Shown piece after piece: positions 37,301 through 47,293 of a DNA stretch of 64,000 nucleotides. Origin of the DNA: Maylandia zebra (lineage: Eukaryota; Chordata; Actinopteri; Cichliformes; Cichlidae). Location of the stretch: contig NC_135170.1 of NCBI RefSeq assembly GCF_041146795.1, positions 21,756,033 through 21,820,032 of the forward strand, in the 5' to 3' direction. Under the pieces are notes generated by a model. That model saw only the letters and a program-made list of their open reading frames with translations, did not search any database and was not told the origin of the DNA. Numbering within the stretch: position 1 is the stretch's first letter; each line of letters starts with the position of its first letter. The translations under genes and the position numbers were made by a program.

Positions 37301-40300
37301 ACCCTTGCTTATCCTTACACCACAGGAGCTGGCGTTTATCTGTGTGTGTGTGCGTGCGTGCGTGTGTGTGAGGGAGAAAGAGTGACAGAGAGAGATGCTG
37401 CTGTTTGCCTCTGGAAGTGTCTGTGCATATCTATTTATATCACAGCACAGAGTGCTTCAGACCACAACACCCACACAGGAGGGATTTAAAGCCTGGCATC
37501 ACTGATGACATAATCAAGCTGCTGAATGAAACTGCAGCCCCTGTGGAAGAGGGGGCTCTTTAAGGGGATGGGATTATACAACAAGACTGACAACAACAAG
37601 ACTGTTGGCCGATGCACGCTTAGCGGGAGCCTATTGTAGCCTAACAGACACGCACACACACAGGGTCGCTGTGCTCTTGTGGGATGATTGCCGGACTCCT
37701 ACACACTTTCTTCTTCAAAATGTTATCTTATGTCCACACTGTGAATTCTTTGATGAGTTTGTGAAGTTGGTCAAGGAGGCAAAGCTAAAGTTGTGTGTCA
37801 GTGAAATGTAAAATGCATCCAAGACTATGCAATGCAACCTCTTCATTCCATAAAACGTCCCTCAGTTCTTAAAGTTTAGGTTTCCTGTTTATTTTTTCAC
37901 ACTTTTTGGTGCTTTTCAGACCTGTCATTCTGCAAACCCCAGCCCTTTTTATAAATGTTGGGACAGAAAGCCTGTAAAAAGCACTCAGCTTCCAGTCATG
38001 TCCAACATACCTTGTATCCTCTCCAGAAAGCCTGGATGAGCAGAGCAGCCTCGCACTCAGTGAGCCGCAGAAACAGAGGAGTGGGCGGCCTGGGACTGGA
38101 GGATGGAAGGAAATGGAAAAGAAAGAGTGATGAGACAAGAAAGGAGAGCGTACATGGAGTTTGTGTGTGTGTGTGTCATAGCTTATAGTTGCTTTGTGCT
38201 ATAAACCATAGATGTCAAACATATTTTACATCGTGGGCCCATTACATCCCACTTTGATTTTAAAGTGGGCCAAACCAGTGAAACGTGGTGTTGTAAGATT
38301 GGCCATGGGGGAGCTCTTTATCATGCTGCAAAACGTTGGAAGATAGAATTAAAAGTCCTAAATTTATGCTCACCTTCACATTTTCTAGAATTGCCCATTG
38401 GGCCAGATTGAAGTCTTTGGAGGGCTGATTCTGGCCCTCGGGCCTTATGTTGGACACCTCTGCTACAGACACTGGATTAAAAACTGTACACTGTATGTTT
38501 TTGTACAATAACTTCAGTACATGTTATGAAAATTTCACGTTATTTTACAAATACTAAAGCTAAGAATATTCCCTTGAAATGTTTATTCTATTTTAGTCAG
38601 TTTTGCAACTCCTAGCATTTTTATTTTATTCTCGTTTACTAAAATGTTTTTTCACACCCAGTTTTAGTTTCGTCTTTGTTAGCTATAATAACCATGGTGT
38701 GCAAACTGAAGAGATACTCACTGCATCCCAAGCCAGTCCTTGACAAAGGGGATGTCATGAAAGCTCACTGGTTCCTGTCCACTCCTGCGAGGGTTATGGC
38801 TGAGGAAGGATGAAAAACGTGAAACGTGCAGTGTTTCACATACACAGCACTTTCAATGTGACATCAGAGAGAATCTATGTGGTGAGGTGAGGGTAGTACT
38901 ACAGAGTGCAGAGTGAGGTGTGTGTAGGAGGACTCTTACTTGTAGAGCCACTCAGTCAGAAAGTCACATGGGTTAAACGCTGTTATTTTCCTCTGAAATA
39001 AAAAAGAGACTGCCCTACATTCAGCATCTCCCTTGACTATAAAGCAGCAAAATGTACAAGCGTTAAAACAACAAAGCTCCCATTTTGGTGTCTGTAAGCA
39101 CTGAATTGTTTTTTAGATCCCTCTACTGGCTAATTATTCCTGTACAGCATTTAAATTGATCAGACTACCGCCCAATGTCAGGTTCATGGCACAGATGCAC
39201 TAAACTAATTACTCTTAAATATTAAAATATTATTGTTGTTATCCGTGAACTTTCAAATTTACCATTTTCCTAAAGAAAAGCAGAAAAAAACCAATAAAAT
39301 TAATTATTAGCTTTTGATTAAGATGTCAAATTATGGTTATTTACTTCCTGAACAGAAAAAAAAAATATTTTAGTGGTTGATTTTTATCCTTGATTAATTT
39401 CTGATTTCTCAGAGGTCCAATTGTAGGATTACAATTGATTTTTATTAAAGACACTTAGACCTTAAAGCAGCCATTTTTCTGGGCTTCTCTTAGCAAAGCC
39501 TCCAGTCCAGGTACCAACACTGGAAACACTTTCTTCTCCAAGAAACGCGTGACAGGATCTGACACAAGCACAACATTTTAAAGACAGAATTATAATGATG
39601 GCAAATATGTATTAATACTTACAGTTTCACATTACAGGGAGAGCAGCTATGTATCTTACTTTCAGGGACTTGGGGAAAAGGTGTAGTTTCAGCAGTTGGG
39701 GGGCGATTCTGCCGTGAAGGATGAGGTCCTTCTAATGCAGAGTATCCAGGGAGAGCACAGCAAACATCGGGCTCATCCATAAGTACCTAACCAAAGCAAT
39801 CATTCAACTTTCATGAACAATTTAGACTTCAAAAATAGTTTAAAAAATAATTTATTTTATAGTTTTCTGTTATAAACCATATAAAAATGGAGGAGCTATT
39901 TTGCACTTCAAGCAATATTTATAAATCCCCATCAGTTAGGTTCACATTTTGTCTCAGGGCAGCTGTAATTTACACATCACATGTATGTGTTAGGGTTTTG
40001 CGCATGACGGAGAATGCATTTGAATACCCAGCTGGCCCAGTTATCTCAAACGAGGCTGACACAGGATCCAGATTAAATCCCACAGATTTGTATTTGCACA
40101 CATCACGTCGTCTGTGTGTACTTACGCTGTGCCGGGAGAGCTGGGTGCTCACAGAGCTGGCCTCTGTCCACGCAGGGCTGGGACCGCTGTGCTGTTCGGC
40201 CTCAAACTCTACAAAGACACAGTGAACACGTGAACCTTTGTTTTTCTGTTTCACCACAGGGACAAACACATCAGGCCGTACCTTCACACATTTTCTGCAA

Positions 40301-40333
40301 AAATGATTTCTTAGTACAGATGATCTCTGCCAT
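25583..40333 (-). CDS. iqck: IQ motif-containing protein K
   Basis: Nine coding exons, in order: 40333-40282, 40208-40126, 39786-39660, 39558-39461, 38992-38940, 38799-38722, 38095-38011, 31486-31375 and 25860-25583. They total 966 nt, 321 aa (human IQCK about 287), with phases agreeing at all eight junctions. Matches to the human protein as I know it include EFEAEQ in exon 2, [12 protein letters not shown] and DFLTEWLYN in exons 4-5, RPPTPLFL in exon 7, and [12 protein letters not shown] and FWAKQE in exon 8. Residues 89-140 look like a Dpy-30/RII-type dimerisation-docking segment. Residues 184-194 are a perfect IQ motif ([11 protein letters not shown]), a calmodulin or light-chain site. The final exon encodes a 91-residue Pro/Ser-rich tail that I cannot match to human. 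IQCK is expressed in ciliated tissue and testis; an axonemal role is inferred. The start is in strong Kozak context (ATAATGG), without the longer N-terminus seen in human. Introns 7 and 8 (6.5 and 5.5 kb) hold most of the gene's repeats. Confidence 0.93.
26564..26852 (+). mobile_element. 3' tail of a fish non-LTR retrotransposon (LINE)
   Basis: Contains the familiar fish LINE end: 'ccctccctgagcctggttct', 'aaagggagtttttccttcc', 'cactgtcaccaaag', 'ggatcatatgattgttgggg', then 'acaatataaagtgctttgag', 'gctgtataaataaaatgg' and an AATTGAATTGAA tail. A short 'tgctttgaggtgctttgagg' duplication is internal. Only the noncoding 3' end remains. I cannot separate RTE- from L2-type origin by eye. It sits antisense in iqck intron 8. 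Confidence 0.8.
29060..30260. mobile_element. Degenerate fish DNA-transposon relic, ~1.2 kb
   Basis: Long stretches match a repeat I recognise from many fish genomes: 'gtctgaccacagagcagttt', 'agtccattttaaatgagctt', 'gcctgggtgacctgaagatc', 'acattattctaaaattggtc', 'cacaatttgtagaaacagtt', 'acctctgcccaactttactt', 'gccaattaacctaattagtt' and 'atgaaattcaaaatgagcta'. The family is a DNA transposon of possibly Kolobok type; I am unsure of the class. No intact frame is present. The element lies in iqck intron 8. Confidence 0.65.
31690..32160. mobile_element. Degenerate fish DNA-transposon fragment
   Basis: Blocks such as 'aacggcctgtttaaagtcat', 'gccaaagcatctcaatcaga', 'ttcaactctggacgttgact', 'aggccactccggacattcta' and 'ttcaggattttctggtacag' belong to a common teleost DNA-transposon repeat. 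It is broken internally: the segment between the 'aggccactcc' and 'ggacattct' blocks is absent. The 108-codon open frame at 31783-32109 is a by-product. It lies in iqck intron 7, close to exon 8. Confidence 0.6.
32397..32421. repeat. (TG)n microsatellite
   Basis: A TG run of about 25 bases in iqck intron 7. It causes the [10 protein letters not shown] open frames on both strands nearby. Confidence 0.9.
34267..34344. repeat. (GT)n microsatellite, 78 bp
   Basis: The longest perfect dinucleotide run in the window, in iqck intron 7. Open frames reading VCVCVC at 34206-34480 arise from it. Confidence 0.97.
34525..34745 (-). mobile_element. LINE 3' tail, opposite orientation
   Basis: This is the reverse-oriented counterpart of the tail at 26564-26852. 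It shows 'ggtgccaatttacaacaaca' followed by 'gtcacctcaaagcacttt', and later 'cagaaccaggctcaggaagt' and 'gcagccatcgaccacgacca'. The middle is diverged and the poly-tail reduced. It lies in iqck intron 7 in the same sense as the gene. Confidence 0.65.
35020..35345. repeat. Possible fish MITE relic
   Basis: The phrase 'gtgatgtcacggtggctaca' followed by 'tgttttatactgt' is common at the end of dispersed fish MITEs. The other end cannot be recognised, so limits are approximate and the call is weak. Confidence 0.3.
38206..38466. mobile_element. Short TIR element (hAT-like MITE)
   Basis: The left end 'tagatgtcaaaca' and the right end '...tgttggacacctct' are imperfect inverted copies. Near both ends are GGCCC-rich phrases ('cgtgggcccatt', 'ggccctcgggcctta') seen in widespread vertebrate hAT-type MITEs that begin 'aggtgtcaaac'. 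It lies in iqck intron 6, about 200 bases upstream of exon 7 and less than 260 bases below exon 6. No coding content. Confidence 0.5.
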
Positions 40334-40440
40334 TATCTATGTTAACTCAAGCGGTTGCCATGGAGTCACCGGTAGGTGTGCTCACGTGACTTCCGGTGTA
40401 AACAAGTCCGACACAGCGCTTCAGTAATCGATGAAAATAT
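40334..40440 (-). promoter_or_regulatory. iqck: Probable iqck promoter with X-box, ETS and E-box sites
   Basis: Immediately upstream of the iqck start. GTTGCC-AT-GGAGTC at about 40354-40367 fits the RFX X-box consensus (GYTRYC N1-3 RRHRAC) at all but one position. At 40384-40397 the minus strand reads CCGGAAGTCACGTG, an ETS site (CCGGAAGT) fused to a CACGTG E-box. RFX sites are the hallmark of ciliary gene promoters, consistent with the proposed role of IQCK. No TATA box is seen. The transcription start is probably between 40370 and 40430; the 5'UTR would be short. Confidence 0.5.
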
Positions 40441-41929
40441 ACTGAAACGATGCAATGCATAGAAAATAAACCGAGTCGGGGAGGGGGGTTGGCCCTAAAA
40501 TGCTACTGCTGCTTTTGTGGTTCTCATATCTTTGTTTTAAACTTTCAGCTGTTGCAAAATTAGGAAAATGACTTCTAGTTTCCATGTAACCACTGGAGGG
40601 CAGCAGATAACTACATACATGTATCGATCATATAACTCTTAGATTAATGATAGGAGTTAAGGAGAAATAATCCTATAAAGGCGTATTTACCTAACAATAC
40701 TGCGAGACTCAGAAAGAAATAGTTCAGCAAAGACACACTGAATAATGGCAGTCACTAAAGAGTATGCCGTGTTTTTTAGTTTGTTTCCTAACAATAATAA
40801 AGGAGTCAACGTGCGTAAAAAAAAGAAGAAGACTGTTTTTGAATAATAAAGTACTATGCAAGTTTTGAGAGACCACTCATTTCTATAAATCTTGCTTCCA
40901 AGGAGACAGACTTTCTTGTACAGGTTATCAGAAAGACTTTCAAAGCTTTTCTTTAGACACTGGCTGCTTTTTCACTAAACACAGACCTATGATTCATTCA
41001 CAACCCTAACTCCAGGGATGAACCAGAGCTGTGCCTACAGTTGATTCTAAAAAAAATGCCAAAGATAACACAGCTTAGCATTTTTGCACCAGCAAGGTGA
41101 CTCCCAAAGAGCAACTGGCCAAAACTTTCTATCTGTAAAATACAGATAGTATTTGGGGTCAGTTTCAGCCAATGATGTTGAAGATCTTGTCAAAACTGAT
41201 GGAATTATGAATGCAGAAAAGTACAATCCGATTTTGATCTACAATGCAATACCATCTGGAAAAAACTTGGCAGCAGCTTCATTTTTCAGCATGACAATGA
41301 TCCAGAACACACTGCCAATGCAGTACAAGCGTACTTGGATGGACAAAAAAAACCCCCAAAAAAACAAAGACACACAATGAAACACTATCAGTCATGGATT
41401 GGCCTCCCCAGAGCCCAACATTATTGAAGCAGTGTGGGATCATGTCAATAGATAACAGAACAAAAGGCAGCCAACATCCAAAGAAAAGCTTTGAATGTCC
41501 TTAAAGAAGCCTGGAGAATTATTCCTGAAGACTGATTAAACAAAATTACAAGAAACCTTGGCTCAGAGAGATCAGGTGGTCATACCAAATATTGACGTTC
41601 AAGCTCATTAGAACTGTGCAAACTCTATTTTTGCATTTCATGCATTTCTAATTTTCCTCTTAAAATATGAAGAGATGAGCAGTAAAGACTTTTGTACGTG
41701 ATTATATATGCCTCAAAAGTATTAAGGTAAAACACATGCATATTATTTTTGGTTAACTCAGAATTACTCAGGCCTGTTGATCCTCAGATTTTTGCTTGTA
41801 GATGCTCCTGCTAAATGATGATGTAAAAGATCAAACAAACAACAACATATTCACTTAACCGTTTCCGCTGTGAATATAAACGAGGAAAAGTTAGAGCTCA
41901 TCATAGTAATTTTTAGCCATGATGTATTT
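40441..41929. other. Gap between iqck promoter and sun1 3' end
   Basis: No gene seen. In human, KNOP1 starts head-to-head with IQCK at this point. Here the interval has no exon resembling it and is mostly the Tc1 relic listed next. Confidence 0.55.
40860..41715 (+). mobile_element. Degenerate Tc1-like transposon, copy B
   Basis: Same family as 22870-23840. At 41153-41350 the frame reads SANDVEDLVKTDGIMNAEKY, the block before the second catalytic Asp in Tc1 enzymes. In another frame at 41290-41340 HDNDPEHTANAVQAYLD gives the HDNDP-H signature. Near 41393-41450 'catggattggcctccccaga' and PNIIEAVWDH correspond to the DWP and catalytic Glu block. The downstream sequence covers the transposase C-terminus. 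Frameshifts separate the blocks and the N-terminal DNA-binding region is poor, so it is inactive. It is better preserved than copy A. Confidence 0.8.
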
Positions 41930-43520
41930 ATTTCTTCAAAATTAAAGTCTTTATTGGAATATAATCCAAAGCAGTTAAGTCATCTCATGACTGAACAAAA
42001 ATAGCCATTTATCTTTAAAAAAACAAAACAAACAAACAAACAAACAAAAGAACTAAGATGGTTCCAAAATGCACTGAACAGCTTTTAACAAAATATACAT
42101 TGCAGGAAGTCTTACCTTGCAGCCACTAATTGACTTGTTAATAAATAAGATTGTGAACAAAAGTCTTTTTTTTTTCCTTTTTACACATAACAATTTAGAC
42201 TTTCCCGTATTTTGAACCAAAATTGATGAGAGAACCCTTAATTTTAAAGAAATTGTGAAGACCCGTGCCACAAACATTTGTCTAACAAGTTCTTGCAGAG
42301 CACCCTCTAAAATGAACACCCCCAAAAATCAAATCAAAGAAGTAAAACACCACGAGTAACAGAAGAAATAATAGTAGTACAATTATAATGACAGGATGTT
42401 GGTTTTTTATAAAGCAACACTGATAAAAGGAGATATTATAAAGGATCAGCTATCAACAATAAAATATACAGATTACATTCCTTCAGGGTTTTCAGAATAG
42501 TGGGAGCTCATGTGAGGAGGACGATTAACTGAGCTAGAGGGAGACAGTGAACCTCTTCTTGATAGAAGCAGAACAGAAAAAGCGAAATTATTGACAGGAG
42601 TAGTTCAACATTGGTAATTTCATGGTGTAAAAACTACGAGTCTCTACATAATGAGACGTATAGTGAGTATCCTCCTAATACTTTAGTCACATAGAGCTCA
42701 GGTCAGTGGTTTTATAATGTTGCTGTGTAGTTAAAGGAAACTTGCATCAAAGCCGCCGCTTCAGAAAACATTCAGCGCTTATCCATAGGCAGCATGTTCA
42801 GTTCCAAAATAAAAGTCTTAGTTATGGCTATATGGAAGCATGAAGCCAAGATTAGAATGTAGTGGATATAACGCGTCGAGTGCAGACTGCCCAAAACAGT
42901 TCTGTAGGAGTCACTGTGGAGACATGACAACAAATTGAAGTGACATGCCTGGATATCATCTCAGGCAAAGGTGCAGTGGTCTTCATCCTGAAAATAGTAC
43001 TCTGATGTGAAACATTAAAAAATAAAAGTTAAACAGAGATAAGAAGAAAAATCAGACAGATACGGTGTGTGAAGAATTGGTGGAGATGAGTCTGTAACCC
43101 CGCCCCCCTCCTTATGTCAAGCATCCACCTTCTTGTCGAAGGTGTTGAGGAGGGACTGGTGGGTTTGTTGGCTCCCACGAGCCTTGGTGCCCTCAGGGGT
43201 GGGGGCTGATTCAGTGCAAGAGGCCTTGAAAAGGGTAGCAGTGGGACTTAGCTTCTTCTGTGGTTCAAATTCTCCCAATCTTTAACAGTCTTCATCCAAA
43301 CTTTTCTGTGATTCTTTCAAAATTACGCAAAAAACTACGTTCATGACTCGGTCTGAGCACAATGCTTTAAACAATCCACATCTTCTTTGCTTTTCATACA
43401 AAAACATCCACAAACTTCCTGCAGAGTCCCTTCAGTTTTACGGGTTTAAGTCAGTGAGAGCTATGTACAGATGGGGTGGTGCATCATATATAAGTGAGTA
43501 TGGTTGTGGTGGTGGTTGGT
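41930..43520 (-). other. sun1: Probable 3'UTR of sun1
   Basis: Begins after the TGA at 43521-43523. No splice or coding signal is evident. The minus-strand AATAAA at 41950-41955, with a second upstream 'gaaataaata' variant close by, is a suitable end, giving about 1.57 kb. Confidence 0.5.
41950..41955 (-). terminator. sun1: Candidate polyadenylation signal of sun1
   Basis: AATAAAG on the minus strand, 1.57 kb downstream of the sun1 stop. T-rich sequence follows within 40 bases on the minus strand. Confidence 0.45.
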
Positions 43521-45421
43521 TCAGTGAGGTCTAGGTTCTCCGTGGACTCTGAAGCGGTACAGGCAGGTGTATTCGGGGTGACCCCAGTTGGACAACACCC
43601 TCACTTCGATTATCTGGAACGTCTTGTCATTCTCCTCCTGAGGGGAAAAAAAGTGGAAGATTTCAGGAACTGCTGACAAACATTGAGGTGATTATTATTA
43701 CTATTTTTACATTTCTAATCATGTTAAGAAGTGCCTCTAAAGTTACCATAACCGGGAAGATCTGCAGTGACTCCCCATCGTCCTGGTATGTGTAGTGTCC
43801 CAGCAGCTTTCCCTCTTCTTGGTACTCATCATCTAGACCCTGAACACAAACAAGCAGCCTGTGATCACCTGGGATGTTTGCTTTAGAGTAGAAGGTGTCT
43901 CATTACATGGTTTTCGTTGGTGTGTTTCTTACAAAGACGGTGAAGTTGCGTGGGGCGCTGGTGATGTTTCCAGTTGGGGAGAGGGTCTTGGGGATGTGCT
44001 CCACAGCAAAGGATGTGGGCAGGATCCTCAGGGACAGCCGGATCACCAGATAGCCCTGAGAGCCTTTAAACGCCCAGCAGTTTCCAGGATACACATCAGG
44101 CTAGTGGAGGAGTGAGAGAGACTGGCTTTTAGATCAGCAGATTCTATCTATTTACTTGTTATATTTGGTGCAACGCAACTTTATTCAGCTCATGGCGAGG
44201 CTCACCTGAATGACAACACGTGGAGACTGGGAGAAGTACCAGAGTGGCAGGCCAAACAGACTCATGAGGGCCGTCTTGGTTTCATAGGTCTCAGAGCAGC
44301 GGGTACTGAGGATGCTGCCACCTTAACACACACACACACACACACAATCAGAAATTATACTAAACCGGAAGTTTTCGTTCTCAAGTCCACAAAAAAAAAT
44401 CATTAATATTAAAATACACCATACACAGTGCTGTGAAAAACCTAAACCTTTCCAAACCTTGCTGTCAGTTCCTAACAGTTTTTCAGACAGCGTGGAGCTT
44501 ATTGCAATAAAAATTGTACTTTTAAAAAAATGTCTTGCTACTTTGCTTTAAGGCAAACTAGTGGTAGCGGTAACAATTATTTCAGACATGTCTGAGCTCA
44601 TTTATGGAACTGATCACAACTTAATATACTGGCATGTTGCAATCCTGGGTTAAAAAAAAAAAAGGAGATGCCAGTCATTCACATTAAGGAGGCAATGTGT
44701 GGCGAGACAACAGGATGAATTTATTGCAGCAATCACCAGCAAACTGTGATGCTCTCTGCAAACTAGTTGCCCGGGGGAACTCTCCAACCACTGATGTTAC
44801 GTGAACTTTAAATCTTTGCACAGTGTGTGAGCGACTCAGTCATGGCGATACCGCTTTTAACAGTTAGAACATCAACACAACACCAGGACTGCTTTTACTG
44901 ATCGCCATTACTTCTATGCAACTAGAGCATTACAATTAAATAATGTGCATTTTTCTTCTATGAACGTGTTACAATGTTTCAGTGCACACACACGCTGAAG
45001 TCACCGGCCCATATAGGTCAACACTCTGCTTAGTGGCACATTTCACAATGGAGATTTTGGCATTAATACCCTGGTGTCCTTGAGCTTGCTAATGCCTGCA
45101 CTCGTATTGCATAAGAGACGTGTTGCAATTAAATATAATGTGATTTATGCAGCGTTCAGATTTTACAGTGTACTTTACCTTGCAACCTAAAGTTTTTATA
45201 AGAGTAGTCATGTACCAAACATCAGTTTGTTGATACATTACTGCACAGACGTGAGTTATGTAATAACCAGCCTGATGAGCCGCACTGGCTTAGCTACTGA
45301 CTTGTGTAAAGGATGGAAAGATTTCCTCCTTCTTACCTCCAGACTCCAGGGCATAGTCCACCTGGCCTGTCCGATCCTGGGAGTAGAGCTTCAGAGCATT
45401 CTGCACAATCAGCTTCACTTG
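43521..45421 (-). CDS. sun1: sun1 exons 18-22: SUN domain
   Basis: Exons 45421-45337, 44321-44206, 44100-43933, 43839-43747 and 43637-43521, residues about 884-1075. The sequence is nearly identical to mammalian SUN1/2: STRCSETYETKTALMSLFGL, LWYFSQSPRVVIQ, YPGNCWAFKGSQGYLVIRLS, EHIPKTLSPTGNITSAP, EYQEEGKLLGHYTY and NWGHPEYTCLYRFRVHGEP. By alignment to human SUN2, Cys920 equals the cysteine that forms the disulfide with KASH peptides (SUN2 Cys563). Cys958 and Cys1062 equal the intradomain pair (Cys601/Cys705). The KASH-lid and cation-loop region lies between residues 920 and 960. All key residues are present, so the domain should be functional. Confidence 0.96.
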
Positions 45422-47231
45422 CTAATAAGAAGCAGAGATAAAAATGACATGTGAGCCTAAAAAAACAAAACAAAAAAAACATTGCAAAGTAACAGTCTTC
45501 AAGACTGAGCTCAACTAGGATTATGTAAATGCAACTGATGATGCTGATGGTAAGTGTGCACACATTACCTCTTCTGTCAGTCCCTCGGCAGCAGAAGCGT
45601 GCCGGACAGTTCCGGTTACTGTCTGAACAATGCTCTTGGCTTTGGACTCAGCCTCAACCACCGTCTGGGTCCTGCTGACCTCCAGCTGCTGGGATATGTT
45701 TCTCAGGATGCTAAGCTCCAGTGAGGCCAGAGAAGCCTGCAGGTCAGGCGTGCTCACGTAGCGCTGGGACAGCCAGTGGATCAGAGACTCGGGCACCTTG
45801 CCCTGCTCCTCTCCGGAAGCACCAACACCAAAGAACAGAGCCTGCAACTCCTTACGCAGCTGAGAGGACACCTGGGCTGATATCTGGGAGCGGGACGGGG
45901 ACAATTTTAAAAACTCATACAAGAGGATTCACAGAACAAGCAGGCTAAGCTTTTATTGTCTTACAAAACCAAACAAAAGTCAATATTTGACTTACAGTGT
46001 CTTGCAGCGTGTCCAGCTGCTCACACCTGCCCTTGCATCCTGCAACGCCCTGCAGGTCCTGTCTGATTTTACTCAGCTCTACCTCAAGTCTCTGTACTTC
46101 TGTTAGCAGAGCGTCATGGTCCTCCTGCTTCACGCCCACACTGATCGGGAGACAGAAACTCAAAATGTAAACAGCACAAACAACAAAATAAAGGGAAAAA
46201 AGTGGACTGTAAGGTTTATTTATTCTCCTTTTTTTTCTTGTACCTCACAGGAGCCGTGTCTGCAGCTGAAGTGACAGCTTCTTTCTCTCTTTTCTTCTTC
46301 TCATGTTCATACTGCTGCTGCTTCTGCTGCACCTCCTGCCGCACACATATAAAACAGTTATGGAAGCAGTGAAGAAAATATAAAAACAGGAGGATTCGGT
46401 TAGCATATTTAAAAAACTGCAAGTGACAAGATACATACTGGATACTATTTTTTCAAGGAGGACATGTGATTTTGTCCTGTTGGCTTTCACAGTGAGAAAG
46501 TGCAAGTTTAAATATTTCACGTTGCACCACTGTTCCCTTTATACAGACTTAACACCAGGGCTGCATTCTTACCAGCTTGGCTGTCTAACCCATTTTTCCA
46601 ACACTATACAAATATTATAGTATTTTAACTGTTTGGCACTTAGTGTTTAATGCTCTTTTATAAGTTCTCAGTGGCAAAGCAGTAAACCTGCAGTACATAC
46701 CTCAGTCTTGGCAGACAGAGCTTTGAGCAGTAACTCTAAATCAGCCAGTCGTGCTGCCTGACTCTCTTGCTGTTGTTTTTGCAGCTCTGCACCCTGCAAA
46801 AAAATAAAATGAAAAAATGTAACTCTTGTAACTCTGTTCTTGAGCTTTCAGCACTAACTTGCGTTTTTGGCACTGTGTCATCCACCTACCTGCGCTCTCT
46901 GTGTGTTCTCCTGCTCCAGCTCTCCTCGCAGCACACCGATTCTCTGGTCCAGCAAGGAGGCCACCCACAGTCCTAGGCTGTCCCTGTCAGTCTGCGTATG
47001 GAGCTGCTCCCTCAGGGTGCTGTAGAGACCCAAAATGTTATCATGGCGCTGCTCCTGCTTCTGGTTACCCTGCTGGACTCGCTCCCAAAGCAGGGCTAGC
47101 TGACGCTCGACGCGTTCAAGACGCTCCATGTCCACACTGGAGACTGCCACAGGGGGAAGGACTGGCTGAGGAGGGAAATAAATCAATGAACATCAATCAG
47201 TGATTATAATCATGTTGTAGTGACATGTGTG

Positions 47232-47293
<62 letters not shown>

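Noticed and set aside
38000..38100. Possible exon of a second IQ-motif gene
   Set aside because: Phase and sequence show it is exon 7 of iqck, joining exon 6 through His164 and exon 8 in phase 0.
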